A stretch of 64,000 nucleotides of DNA. It comes from a virus. Positions 10,503 through 19,789 of this stretch are shown in pieces (the first letter of the stretch is position 1; the number at the start of each line of letters is the position of its first letter). Under the pieces are notes generated by a model. The model was given only the letters and a program-made list of their open reading frames with translations, did not search any database and was not told the DNA's origin. Location: positions 62,001 through 126,000 of the IMG/VR virus record IMGVR_UViG_3300021379_000005, one strand, 5' to 3'. Made by a program: the position numbers and the translations under genes.

Positions 10503-12443
10503 TTATGTTGTAGTATCAGATATTACATTTGTAATACTTGCCTGTGATGTATTATATGTTGTTCTAAGAGATCTAGTAACAACCACTCTTTGAGAAGAGA
10601 TATCATAGTTTTCATTAAACTCATCTGTATCAGGCATCATTACAATATCAAGTTCGTCATAATCAATAAAGATAATTTGATTACGAACAGGAAATATATC
10701 ATTAGATTCTGGTTCTGCAACCAAACCTAAAACGGTTGAGCCAACAATGCCTGTAATCTGAATATCATTTAAAACAACTTTACCAGTTCCATAGTTAATA
10801 GTTCCGCCCAAAACATTATTATATTTTCTAGCGAATAATGGAGTTAATGTGTATATTCTCAATCCACCCAATCCGTCATCTTCAATATAATGAGGGTCAC
10901 TTGATCCAGCAATAGTAAATGCATTAGAATACAAACTATTAGGACGTATTGCATTATTAAAATTGAATGTATATGATGCAACACCATTATATACTGGAGT
11001 TTTTTCATTAATCATCAAAATTTCTGTTATATTGTTTGTAACAGAATCATCGGTTTTATCAATGGCAGACAAGAACTGCGAATATCTAAAATAACTATTA
11101 AATTCATTTAGAAACTCGTTATTGTAAGAAATGATATTTTGTCTTACAGATTCTTTTAGTGCCGATTCGTCTAATAAAGTCGCCTCATCATTATACTTTA
11201 CATTTGTGGTTATCTTCAATTTTAAATAATCAGGGTCGACAATTTGAGGCGAAAGAGTAAGAACCGAATAATTACTTTTTAACTGATTTAAAATATATTG
11301 TTTTTCTTGAGTGGAAAGAATTAATCCAGTATTTGGTTTAATAGACATAAACACAGAACCATATGCAGGAGGGTCATTATCTTCTCCACCCCAAACATTC
11401 ATCGTGTCTACCTCTGGATAAATTTGTGGAACAATCGCTTTATAGTCTCTGGCAGTAACTGCTCTATTTTGACTTTCGAATGTTCTTGGTGCAAAAAATT
11501 TAATAGACTCAATATCTTCCCTGTCAGCACCACCATAACTTTCACCAATAATCTGAACATTTTCAGTATCAACGATCACACCTTTAGGTAATGCAACTGC
11601 AGTAAGTCTTCCAGTTATACCATTTCCATCAGCGCCCTTTGTTGTAATATAACGAACCGTAATGATATTACCATTTTCTACTTCGTCACCAAGAACACCA
11701 TCTCCAAAAAATATTTCATACTTCATATCTTTCGATTCTTGAAGAAAATATGTTTTAGAAATATCTGAAAGTTGTGTAGTATCAGTTGCCAATTTAAATT
11801 CAGTGACAACATCATCTTCTGCACTTGCCTGTACTAGAACTTGAATAGTGTCAGTATCTACAGTTTCGTTAGATAAAATAAATTTTTGGTTTGGATTATT
11901 AATATCAACAACAAACTTTTCTTCTACCTGTTGACCTTGAAACAATTCTAAATCGTTTATAGTATAGTAGTGCGCTCTTGCCCCGCCTTCTGCTTCAGAG
12001 CGTGACCTTGTAATCGATCTAGAAACCTTCGGAACAAAAATATAAGATTCGTTATCAATCGAACTAGAAAATGCAAGTTGTCTATCGATTCTTAATGTGT
12101 TGTATTGATAATCTCTTTCGGGCCTATTCTTTCTAATAATCTTAAATGTTACTGCAACCAATGCAGTCGCAGACTTATTAGAACGTGGGGTATAACCCAA
12201 TAACTTTGCTTTGGATACAACGTTCTCACGAATTCTTGCGGTATCTAAAAAACTTTCATTTGCAATCATATTCATATAATATGAGTTATAATATGTATTG
12301 TATGATAGTATGTCGAGTATACTAGACAGTGCAGAGCCATCAAAGTTATAGTCTTTGAAAACTTTATCATTCTCCATGTATTTTTTGATATTGTCTTTTA
12401 TTCCATCAAAACTTAAATCTGATATGTTTATGTTTTTAGCCAT
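10503..12443 (-). CDS. 6: Baseplate wedge subunit gp6 (baseplate J family)
   Basis: The 646-residue product has the gp6/baseplate-J signature: N-terminal LSSILDILSYNTYYNSYYMNMI and ANESFLDTARIRENVVSKAKLLGY, then AVTARDYKAIVPQIYPEVDTMNVWGG in the middle. gp6 forms the inter-wedge ring of the T4 baseplate (T4 gp6 is 660 residues). It abuts gp25 directly: the gp25 stop and this ATG are adjacent at 12443/12444, so the two are probably translationally coupled and made in a fixed ratio. Confidence 0.92.
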   Translation of the reverse strand: MAKNINISDLSFDGIKDNIKKYMENDKVFKDYNFDGSALSSILDILSYNTYYNSYYMNMIANESFLDTARIRENVVSKAKLLGYTPRSNKSATALVAVTFKIIRKNRPERDYQYNTLRIDRQLAFSSSIDNESYIFVPKVSRSITRSRSEAEGGARAHYYTINDLELFQGQQVEEKFVVDINNPNQKFILSNETVDTDTIQVLVQASAEDDVVTEFKLATDTTQLSDISKTYFLQESKDMKYEIFFGDGVLGDEVENGNIITVRYITTKGADGNGITGRLTAVALPKGVIVDTENVQIIGESYGGADREDIESIKFFAPRTFESQNRAVTARDYKAIVPQIYPEVDTMNVWGGEDNDPPAYGSVFMSIKPNTGLILSTQEKQYILNQLKSNYSVLTLSPQIVDPDYLKLKITTNVKYNDEATLLDESALKESVRQNIISYNNEFLNEFNSYFRYSQFLSAIDKTDDSVTNNITEILMINEKTPVYNGVASYTFNFNNAIRPNSLYSNAFTIAGSSDPHYIEDDGLGGLRIYTLTPLFARKYNNVLGGTINYGTGKVVLNDIQITGIVGSTVLGLVAEPESNDIFPVRNQIIFIDYDELDIVMMPDTDEFNENYDISSQRVVVTRSLRTTYNTSQASITNVISDTTT

Positions 12444-12959
12444 TTATCGTACTCTTTTTATACTAAATTGAAATGATATATCTTCTTCAGATGCAGGGAC
12501 ATTGTATACTATACTAACTTCCAAGGTATTATTATCTACTAACTGTGCCTGTCTGGTTCTTTCGTCTTCTGTCTTTATTCCTTTCAACGATGACATAACT
12601 CTTTCTCTAGAGAAAAAATTAACATCAGAAACTATTATTCTTGGTTCATGTATTTTTAACGCAAGTTTTATCTCTTCTTGCATATTTATGTCATGCGGCG
12701 AACCCTTATAATCCCAATTCGTCATTAAATCAAATAAAGTGTTGTAAATATTTCCACCGAACCTTGGTTTAAATGGTTTTTCGAGTTTATTAGTCAATAA
12801 AATATTTTTAATACTTTGATTTATTGAACTAATATCTTTTTTGATTAAAACATCTCCACTGACTGGATTTCGTCTAAACGTTAGATCAAAATCAATATAT
12901 TGATCTCTCTTAGATGGTAATATCCCAAGTTTTTCTTCTGCACTACTTAAATTTGACAT
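12444..12959 (-). CDS. 25: Baseplate wedge subunit gp25 (GPW/gp25 family)
   Basis: At 171 residues it is close to T4 gp25 (132) and has the family pattern: DFDLTFRRNPVSGDVLIKKD near the N-terminus, IKNILLTNKLEKPFKPRFGGNI in the middle, and the EPRI segment (IHEPRIIVSDV). gp25 sits at the wedge core and contacts the sheath through a handshake-type domain. The gene lies between gp5 and gp6, a conserved order in marine T4-like phages. Confidence 0.92.
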   Translation of the reverse strand: MSNLSSAEEKLGILPSKRDQYIDFDLTFRRNPVSGDVLIKKDISSINQSIKNILLTNKLEKPFKPRFGGNIYNTLFDLMTNWDYKGSPHDINMQEEIKLALKIHEPRIIVSDVNFFSRERVMSSLKGIKTEDERTRQAQLVDNNTLEVSIVYNVPASEEDISFQFSIKRVR

Positions 12960-12968
12960 GACTTCCTC

Positions 12969-15269
12969 TTATGGATTTAAATGAATGTTTGGTGCTTTTA
13001 TTGTGGTATTCCCACCAGATTCGGTATCAATTGTTCCACCGACTTTCGCATCGACATTGCCACCCACTCTAATATTTACATCTGCATCTACAACAACGTT
13101 AATCGTTCCCTTAACGTAAATATTATTATTACCAAAGATAATTTCATAATTATCCTTAACAACTTTTGTGACCACAGAACCATCTGGATGTATTTCTTCA
13201 AATGTTCCAGACCTATGATATGTATGTATTCTTTCTGCGCCGGGCGTGTCATCAAACTCTTGATGGTGTCCAGACTCAGTAGATAACACTTTGTTGTGTG
13301 GATACTCTGCAGCGTATGGAGTTGGTGGTTCATCAAATAGTTCTGTACTTTCAGTGCTTTCCTTTTTCATTTCGACAATAGAACGTGGATTATATGTGTC
13401 CTGTCCATATGAAGAGTTGCCAGAGTTTGCATTAAATGTTGATGGAGACTGATCCACATCTACCACACTACCTTCTTCCACTGCATCATCAATCACTGGT
13501 AATGGATCTTCATATACTTCCCAAAGAATGTCACCATCTTTTAAACTTGATGATGTTGGGCCGTTACCTTCCACATCAGATGTTCCAGAGTTTTTTGCAA
13601 TAAAGGTTTTTTGTTGGACAAATGTACTGTCATTAGAACCCGCTAGAAGACGCTTGGCGTTTCTTTCATGTCCTTCCATCTGATTGTTTACTTTGTCTCT
13701 TACAGTCCCTGCTGCCCCGCCAGCTGCGGTATCTGAGCGACTATAATACTTTTCTCCGATACCACCAGCATTGATTGCAGAATAAACTTCTAGTCTACCC
13801 ATGCCAGGCCTGACACCCTTATCTCGTAAATACTTAACCACCGCACCACTTGGGCCAAGTTGAGTGTCTATTGCTGTTTGTGGGGTACTGAAGTCTACGC
13901 CGTATTGTTTTGCCTGTGGCTCTCCGAATTGAATAAGTCCCCTGTGTTGACCCCATTTAGTGGTGGGCCCTCTTTTCTGAGGATCGAGTGTGCCACCAGT
14001 TTCATATGACATCACTGTTGCAAGATCAATCGCACTGATTCCAAGTGCTTCGGCAGCTGCCAAAGTTCCAGAACGCATTGTATATGGAGGCCCACTAGAC
14101 TCTTCTCCCTCTTCTAGTGGCGGCGATTTCACCAAATCACCTTCATTATAAGATTTTCCAGCAGACCATTGCGTTGCACTTGCAGAAGGCGCCTGACTTT
14201 GTTGTTGTGCAGCAGTGTCTGCGGATCTACTAGAAGTTGCTCCAGATTCACTAGTCGTTACAGTATCACACTCCTGACTCTCTCCAGGCTTCTCAGTACC
14301 ACCACCAGACGTACTTTCAGCCTGACTACCTGATGCTGGGTCAGGAACAATACCATTTCTTTTTAAGGGAGTAGAACCCCTTTCCCCAGACGCAGCACTA
14401 AAATGCATTGCATCCTTAACACTATTCCAATCGCCACCCCAACCTAGACCATACTTTCTGGCAATAGATGATACGCCATCTGGCATATCTGTTATTAGTG
14501 TATTACCATTAGGATTCTCGGCAGGATTAATATCAATAGCAGCACCACTGGCATGGTAACTAAATCTACTTGGATTATTTACATTTTTTCTATATGCATA
14601 TCCACCAATACTTTTAATAACATATCCTGTACCCTCAAGTTCATTCACAAATCCTTGGAACTGATCTTTAAATACTGTAGCAACCCAAGCACTCTTTCCA
14701 GACTTTGTAGTAATCTTACTAAGTCTTTTTCTATTTTCTTTATCACTTGAAACGCCATCTTGGTTAACTTCTTTTCCGCATTCGGTTGTATTTCCAGAAG
14801 AAGATGTGTTTTCATCACCACCGTTTGTATTGGATGTACTATCCTTTACACCTCTTGCAAGTCTATTAACATCAGATTCGTCTTTAGTAGAACCACCAAA
14901 TACTGATCCACTATCTGAAGGATATGTTCCATCTGCGTTTGTTTCGGAACCCTCTGTTGGACGGCCATAAACTGTTCCAAAAATTATAGGGTCTTGACCT
15001 TGCTCACCATCTCTAAAAAATCCCATAACCCATGCACCAGGCAATGCACCTGTTGGAGATTGTCCGATGCCACCAGTAGATGAACTAGTAATAGGCATGA
15101 TTGGGGACGCCCATGGAAGTTTTTCTGTGGGCAGAATTGCCTTATCTGCAGTATGCCATCCGATAATTCTAACCTTTACTCGGCCGAGAGCTTCTGGATC
15201 TTTTACGTCTTCGATGACACCTTGCCACCAAACCATTCCTTCTCTACCCGAAAACATATTCATATCCAT
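12969..15269 (-). CDS. 5: Baseplate hub spike gp5 with two peptidoglycan-hydrolase domains
   Basis: The 766-residue spike protein begins with a gp5 OB-fold (residues about 10-105: GVIEDVKDPEALGRVKVRIIGW, then GAWVMGFFRDGEQGQDPIIFGTVYG). An M15-type peptidase domain follows at about 180-295, with SYHASGAAID (His239, Asp246) and a closing His289-Phe. A lysozyme/transglycosylase-like domain at about 400-545 has MSYETGG (Glu423) and a GLIQFG segment. The C-terminus is a repetitive beta-helix spike (690-766, VGGNVDAKVGGTIDTESGGN). T4 gp5 carries only a lysozyme domain, so two different wall-cutting activities in one spike is unusual. It overlaps the hub gene upstream by one base. Confidence 0.9.
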   Translation of the reverse strand: MDMNMFSGREGMVWWQGVIEDVKDPEALGRVKVRIIGWHTADKAILPTEKLPWASPIMPITSSSTGGIGQSPTGALPGAWVMGFFRDGEQGQDPIIFGTVYGRPTEGSETNADGTYPSDSGSVFGGSTKDESDVNRLARGVKDSTSNTNGGDENTSSSGNTTECGKEVNQDGVSSDKENRKRLSKITTKSGKSAWVATVFKDQFQGFVNELEGTGYVIKSIGGYAYRKNVNNPSRFSYHASGAAIDINPAENPNGNTLITDMPDGVSSIARKYGLGWGGDWNSVKDAMHFSAASGERGSTPLKRNGIVPDPASGSQAESTSGGGTEKPGESQECDTVTTSESGATSSRSADTAAQQQSQAPSASATQWSAGKSYNEGDLVKSPPLEEGEESSGPPYTMRSGTLAAAEALGISAIDLATVMSYETGGTLDPQKRGPTTKWGQHRGLIQFGEPQAKQYGVDFSTPQTAIDTQLGPSGAVVKYLRDKGVRPGMGRLEVYSAINAGGIGEKYYSRSDTAAGGAAGTVRDKVNNQMEGHERNAKRLLAGSNDSTFVQQKTFIAKNSGTSDVEGNGPTSSSLKDGDILWEVYEDPLPVIDDAVEEGSVVDVDQSPSTFNANSGNSSYGQDTYNPRSIVEMKKESTESTELFDEPPTPYAAEYPHNKVLSTESGHHQEFDDTPGAERIHTYHRSGTFEEIHPDGSVVTKVVKDNYEIIFGNNNIYVKGTINVVVDADVNIRVGGNVDAKVGGTIDTESGGNTTIKAPNIHLNP

Positions 15270-16549
15270 TATTGTATACTCCCACCAGATGGAGGTGTCG
15301 GCGATTCCGCTGGTAACGGAAGTCCAATACTATCTCTAACTAACTCAATGTCGGTTTGATATCTCCCACCCTCAATTCTATGTCTAATTGCAAACACTAA
15401 ATACTTTCCACTATAATATTTGTTTGTTCCTGTATTATCTCTTTGGTATATTGGCATTTCAAGTTCTAAGACATCCCCAGCACAAACATCAGTATCTCCA
15501 AAAACAGTAATAGTTACTTTTATATTTTTCATCAACTGCATATAAAATAATCTTGGAAGAAAAAGTTTTTCCTGATTGAATGTGGGGTTTCCGCCCTGTA
15601 AGTCTCTTTCTGGAACAACATATAAGTTTTTTGGTTTATATTGCATTCCTTGGCCAGTAGTATCTTGAAAAGTGTTACTGTCCAAGTACTTATAGTCTCC
15701 ATAATTTTCCCAATATGAGTGTGTATAATTCTTAACCTGTCGTGTTAGTAAATCCACAGCATAAACTTCTGAATTATAAAACCCCTTTGTCATATTTCCA
15801 AGAACATCGAAGTTTGAATCAAAATTAAAACTAATTACTTTCTTATTTTCAACATTTGTTGAGATATCATCAAGTTCTTTTGCACCAGCACTTTTGTATG
15901 CACCAACGATGAATTTATTCTTTGGTTCTGCCTGTGTCAACATTTCTAACGGTTTCATAACATATTCTTTTGTTGTTTCAAAAAACATGTAGGAAGAACT
16001 TTTATATGTCTCACTAAACGCTTTATTACATAAAAATGAAATACTTTTCATTGGAGTATAATTTGGAATTACTAATCCATTATCACCACTATACTGGTCA
16101 CTACTCGATTCTACAGAAAGACTCTTTGAACTACCAAGTCTCGAAAAAATAGTTTGTGCAATGTCTGTAGAACTTCCTTGAAAATATTCCGACACCTTTT
16201 CTTCAAAATTTTTTGCAAAATCTTTTGAAATCAATTCTAAATTATAAGTCTGAGTTCCATCCTCATCTGTCAGTTCAGAGATTTTATGAACAAGAAAATC
16301 CAAATTAATATTTTTCCACTCTGGAACTTCAAAATCTAATGAAACTTCTTCTTGTCCCACGATTGGCATAAAAGTTAGCATATCTTCTACATCCATAAAA
16401 CTAACTGTCGCAGTAATACTAGACGATAGTATATCTTCGAAAATACGAATTGATGTAAAATATCTTTTAAGATCTAATTCAAATCCGTTGTGTGAACGAA
16501 TAGTGAATTTACGAATATTGTAATCACCTAACTTAAATGTATCTGACAT
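15269..16549 (-). CDS. 27: gp27-like baseplate hub subunit
   Basis: The 426-residue protein has the layout of the T4 gp27/VgrG hub family: an N-terminal region GFELDLKRYFTSIRIFEDILSS and TATVSFMDVEDMLTFMPIVGQEEV, a middle segment with VIPNYTPMKSISFLCNKA, and a C-terminal GDVLELEMPIYQ segment. gp27 forms the trimeric ring that joins the gp5 spike to the tube. It lies directly between gp53 and gp5 and shares single-base overlaps with both, consistent with coupled hub expression. The symbol rests on motif and position. Confidence 0.8.
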   Translation of the reverse strand: MSDTFKLGDYNIRKFTIRSHNGFELDLKRYFTSIRIFEDILSSSITATVSFMDVEDMLTFMPIVGQEEVSLDFEVPEWKNINLDFLVHKISELTDEDGTQTYNLELISKDFAKNFEEKVSEYFQGSSTDIAQTIFSRLGSSKSLSVESSSDQYSGDNGLVIPNYTPMKSISFLCNKAFSETYKSSSYMFFETTKEYVMKPLEMLTQAEPKNKFIVGAYKSAGAKELDDISTNVENKKVISFNFDSNFDVLGNMTKGFYNSEVYAVDLLTRQVKNYTHSYWENYGDYKYLDSNTFQDTTGQGMQYKPKNLYVVPERDLQGGNPTFNQEKLFLPRLFYMQLMKNIKVTITVFGDTDVCAGDVLELEMPIYQRDNTGTNKYYSGKYLVFAIRHRIEGGRYQTDIELVRDSIGLPLPAESPTPPSGGSIQ

Positions 16550-17217
16550 TAAATAACCTCTTCAAAATTCAAAAGAAAATCATTCAGTAAATTTGCTCTT
16601 AATAATTTAATTACTCTGTTTTTTTCGTTCTTTTCGTGTTCATAATCATATGCACTATAGATTGTATATTTTTTCTTATCTTGTGGAGTAAGAAGATTAT
16701 ATGTGTCTGGAGAGATTTTATGTCCTAATACATTGTGAGTATAATGGATAGGAATATTCCTTGCAATTGATAATCCGTTTAAATTGCTTGCGGAATAATC
16801 ATTCAACACAACTTCCCATCTGTCATTTCTTCTAACAAAAACCTTTTGTTCCAATGTGTCATAGATATAGTCACCAGTTTTAAATATTCTTGGATAGAAA
16901 TTTGACCCTTCATATGCAGGAGCCCCATAAACGGTTTCGATGTGAGTTTGTAGTGTTCTACTTGTCATTGGCCAATCATCATAAACATTTGCAATATCGT
17001 TCATCCATAAAACAACCCAGCCATATGTATGACTGCCATAGTATAAATGGGCAATTGTTTCTGGTGTATCTTCATCTCTTATGGTATACTCATAATGCGA
17101 AAGAGGATTTTCTCTGTATTGTTCTATAATGTATGCATTTTGAAAGATATTAGTTACCTTTTTTGGTTTTCCGTCCAGCATTAAATCATATTTCTTTTTC
17201 TCTAGATAATTAAACAT
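16549..17217 (-). CDS. 53: Baseplate wedge subunit gp53
   Basis: The 222-residue protein has the gp53 motif set: LSHYEYTIRDEDTPETIAHL, YGSHTYGWVVLWMNDIANVYDDWP, and a LysM-like N-terminal fold. T4 gp53 is 196 residues and completes the wedge by binding at its narrow end. The start overlaps the preceding gene's stop and its stop overlaps the gp27-like start, so it is in the same operon. Confidence 0.9.
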   Translation of the reverse strand: MFNYLEKKKYDLMLDGKPKKVTNIFQNAYIIEQYRENPLSHYEYTIRDEDTPETIAHLYYGSHTYGWVVLWMNDIANVYDDWPMTSRTLQTHIETVYGAPAYEGSNFYPRIFKTGDYIYDTLEQKVFVRRNDRWEVVLNDYSASNLNGLSIARNIPIHYTHNVLGHKISPDTYNLLTPQDKKKYTIYSAYDYEHEKNEKNRVIKLLRANLLNDFLLNFEEVI

Positions 17218-18062
17218 TAGTAACCCTCCGCTGCATCCGAAGATGTTACTAACTGAACCTCTTGGAAAGTCAGAGATAACTCAATAACTGCAGGAGCATC
17301 TGTTTCATTGAAAGTTGCAAACGCACCGTTGCCACCATATTTAACAGTACAGTCAGTTAATACACATGGTTTGATTTTGTGAAGAAACTCGGCAGGTCTA
17401 CCACCTAAGTAGTATTCAACAGTAAATGTATTAGGAACTTGGAAAAAATTTAATCCTGCCATTTCAGGAAGCATATTCTTTCTTAAAAATTTTATCATGT
17501 TATTAATTTCAATAGATTCTTTATCTGACCTTGGAAGAATACTATATTGATAATTGAACGCCCTAAAATCAATTCCTCTGAATAACATATGTTTATTCGC
17601 ACCAGAAACTCTACCACCAATAACTTGAGATTGCAAATTGCCATCACCACCAAATGCAAGACCTCCTGCAAATTTAGTTGCTGATAATGAAAGTTCTCCA
17701 CCAAGATTAAGTACTTTGTCGAGAAATCCATTATCTTCGCCTGCGACTGCACCAGTCTTGCCCAGCATACCCAATGCACCACTGTCAGCGCCTTCAAATT
17801 GGGACTTTGTTGAATTTTCAATATTTTCTGGAAGATGAAGAGTGACACTCCCGATCTTTTCAAGTTCGACTGCACTTCCTCTTGTCTGCATAGTCGTGTA
17901 ACCAGGCTGCTCACCTTTATATGCGGTGAATCTAACAAAATCTCGCATTGGAATTACATCAGCATGTTCATGCAATGACATTGGATAGATATAAGTTTCT
18001 CCGCCCGCTGCAACTGTTTGTCTCTGTTGCGTTAGTGTGGATGGTAAGTCTGTTGCGGCCAT
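17217..18062 (-). CDS. Tail-tube-fold baseplate protein (gp48/gp54-like)
   Basis: The 281-residue protein ends with a tail-tube-like domain: FRAFNYQYSILPRSDKES, FFQVPNTFTVEYYLGG, HKIKPCVLTDCTVKYGG and IELSLTFQEVQL. In T4, gp48 and gp54 are the tube-like proteins that cap the hub and start tube polymerisation, and this is the likely role here (inference from fold and place at the head of the gp53-gp27-gp5 operon). The middle (residues about 85-150) is Gly/Ala-rich. A late promoter and an AGGAG ribosome-binding site precede the ATG. Confidence 0.72.
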   Translation of the reverse strand: MAATDLPSTLTQQRQTVAAGGETYIYPMSLHEHADVIPMRDFVRFTAYKGEQPGYTTMQTRGSAVELEKIGSVTLHLPENIENSTKSQFEGADSGALGMLGKTGAVAGEDNGFLDKVLNLGGELSLSATKFAGGLAFGGDGNLQSQVIGGRVSGANKHMLFRGIDFRAFNYQYSILPRSDKESIEINNMIKFLRKNMLPEMAGLNFFQVPNTFTVEYYLGGRPAEFLHKIKPCVLTDCTVKYGGNGAFATFNETDAPAVIELSLTFQEVQLVTSSDAAEGY

Positions 18063-18091
18063 TAAATACTTGCTCCTAAATATTTTGATAC

Positions 18092-18099
18092 TATTTATA
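18092..18099 (-). promoter_or_regulatory. T4-type late promoter for the baseplate operon
   Basis: TATAAATA on the minus strand lies 30 bases upstream of the gp48/54-like start and is the only consensus late promoter seen ahead of the genes down to gp7. It sits in the short divergent gap shared with gp4 on the plus strand. Confidence 0.75.
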
Positions 18100-18113
18100 A
18101 AGGTTTTTATGAA

Positions 18114-18557
18114 GTGAGAAAAAGATTTACTTATAAAGGAAAATACAAACCAGCAAATCCAGAAAAATATGCAGGCAATGTGAATAACATTGTATATCGT
18201 TCTTCGTGGGAAAGAAGGTTTATGGTGTATTGCGACAACAACGAAGCAATCACTTTCTGGTCGAGCGAAGAATTAGTAATACCTTACATTTCACCAATAG
18301 ACAGAAGACAACACAAATACTATCCAGACTTTGTAATAAAGATCCAAGAAGAAAATAAAACCCGAACTATTGTTATCGAAGTAAAACCAAAAAAAGAAAC
18401 CAAACCCCCAAGAAAGCGTACCAAGATTACACCAAGATATCTGAGTGAAATGAAGACTTGGAGTATCAATGAGGCCAAGTGGAAATATGCAAAAGAATTC
18501 TGCGAAGATAGGAAATGGGAATTTAAAATTTTAACAGAAGATCAACTCGCTCAATAA
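18114..18557 (+). CDS. 4: Head completion protein gp4
   Basis: The 147-residue product closely matches the T4 gp4 (gp50) family: KYKPANPEKYAGN, IVYRSSWERRFMVYCDNN, ITFWSSEELVIPYISPID, HKYYPDFVIK, then IVIEVKPKKETKPP and SINEAKWKYAKEFCEDRKWEF. The family has a restriction-endonuclease-like fold and is needed to finish the packaged head so tails can join. The start is a GTG at 18114, since the nearby ATG at 18109 hits a stop at once. It is divergent from the baseplate operon. Confidence 0.92.
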   Translation: MRKRFTYKGKYKPANPEKYAGNVNNIVYRSSWERRFMVYCDNNEAITFWSSEELVIPYISPIDRRQHKYYPDFVIKIQEENKTRTIVIEVKPKKETKPPRKRTKITPRYLSEMKTWSINEAKWKYAKEFCEDRKWEFKILTEDQLAQ

Positions 18558-18562
18558 AACGA

Positions 18563-18570
18563 TATAAATA
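18563..18570 (+). promoter_or_regulatory. T4-type late promoter, plus strand
   Basis: TATAAATA lies on the plus strand just after gp4 and 21 bases before the ATG of the next gene. It probably drives the plus-strand tail block. Confidence 0.72.
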
Positions 18571-18590
18571 GTAAAAAACGGCATAAATTA

Positions 18591-19166
18591 ATGACAGACT
18601 TTACACCACTATTAAATAGACTCGCTACCCGAAATATTAGACCAAACACCGACAAGGCAAGGGAATGGTTTAGAAAAAAGGCAAGAGAAACAAGAATCAC
18701 AAGAGCATCTCTATTGGGAGATGGAGATCGCTCTGCGGCAACACCCAATGTTGGAAGTATGTATTGTTACCAATATGACCCTAAGTATGCAAAAAAATTA
18801 CCATACTATGATGAATTTCCACTTATTTTTATGGTGGAAAGAATTTCTGGGGGATTTGTTGGAATCAACTTGCACTATGTTTCTCCAAGAAATAGAATTG
18901 TTGTGATGAATGCGTTATCCGAAATTGCATCAAACAAAAGATATGATTCAACTACAAGACTCAGATTATCTTATAATGTTCTAAAAGGCCTGTCTAAATA
19001 TAATGTCATAAAACCTTGTCTCAAAAAATACCTGTTTGCTCATGTTAGATCAAAGTTTGTAAAAATTGAGGCAAATGAATGGGATATCGCATTGTTTTTA
19101 CCAGTACAAAAATTCAAAAAGGCCGCTGCTTCAAAAGTTTGGTCAGATTCTGCTAGGAGATCATAA
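18591..19166 (+). CDS. Conserved virion-associated protein, function unknown
   Basis: The 191-residue basic protein has a YQYDPKYAKKLPYYDEFPLIF motif and FVGINLHYVSPRNRIVVMNAL, a pattern I associate with a conserved protein of marine T4-like phages encoded near gp4. The N-terminal part is highly basic (REWFRKKARETRITRA), which would suit DNA or head binding. T4 gene order places gp2 (DNA end protector) beside gp4, so a gp2-like role is possible but not shown by the sequence. Confidence 0.6.
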   Translation: MTDFTPLLNRLATRNIRPNTDKAREWFRKKARETRITRASLLGDGDRSAATPNVGSMYCYQYDPKYAKKLPYYDEFPLIFMVERISGGFVGINLHYVSPRNRIVVMNALSEIASNKRYDSTTRLRLSYNVLKGLSKYNVIKPCLKKYLFAHVRSKFVKIEANEWDIALFLPVQKFKKAAASKVWSDSARRS

Positions 19167-19751
19167 ATGGCGTCAATAGATGATTTCATTGGAAATATTT
19201 CAAAATCTGGCCTTACTCAGGTAAATCGGTATGAACTTAGAATTCAACCGCCGCCGAAGTCGTTTCTAACAAATCCAGACAATTTCTTAAAATTTCGTGT
19301 TCCGTCAATTACTTTGCCAGGCAAAACTATTGCAACAACAGAAACCAAGATTTATGGGCCGGTAAGAATGGCACCATACACAACTACATACGATCAATTG
19401 ACGTTTAATATATATTTGAGTGATAACTTAAAAGAAAGAGATTGGTTTGAAGATTGGTTTCACCAAGTTATAGATTTTACTACACATAAAATTTCATATT
19501 ATAACGACTATGTGGCGCCACAGGCAGAACTCATTACATATGATAAAAACGATGTAAAACGACATTCCGTAACGTTTGAGAATCTATATCCATTATCTAT
19601 AGGACCAGTTGAATATGCATATGCAAACGAAGAACCAGCGCAATGTCAGATTACGATGTTCTATAGAAAATATCGTTCTGAAACAGCCAAATCTGAAGCG
19701 GAGTTTCGTGATTTTCTAAATGAACTTAGCAATCTAGATATAGACATTTAG
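19167..19751 (+). CDS. Tail-tube-like protein (gp19/gp54 family fold)
   Basis: The 194-residue protein resembles the tail-tube superfamily: NRYELRIQPPPKSFL, LKFRVPSITLPGKTIATTETKIYGP, a TYDQLTFNIYLSDNLKERDWFEDWF segment, YNDYVAPQAELITYD, and a final YANEEPAQCQITMFYRKYR. It could be the tube initiator (gp54-like) or a tube protein. It starts directly after the stop of the preceding gene and lies just before gp26. Confidence 0.68.
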   Translation: MASIDDFIGNISKSGLTQVNRYELRIQPPPKSFLTNPDNFLKFRVPSITLPGKTIATTETKIYGPVRMAPYTTTYDQLTFNIYLSDNLKERDWFEDWFHQVIDFTTHKISYYNDYVAPQAELITYDKNDVKRHSVTFENLYPLSIGPVEYAYANEEPAQCQITMFYRKYRSETAKSEAEFRDFLNELSNLDIDI

Positions 19752-19789
19752 AATATAATAATTTAAATTATACTTGAAGAGGATAAAAT

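Noticed and set aside
17495-17938. 147-residue minus-strand frame
   Set aside because: It lies in another frame inside the gp48/54-like gene and lacks protein-like composition.
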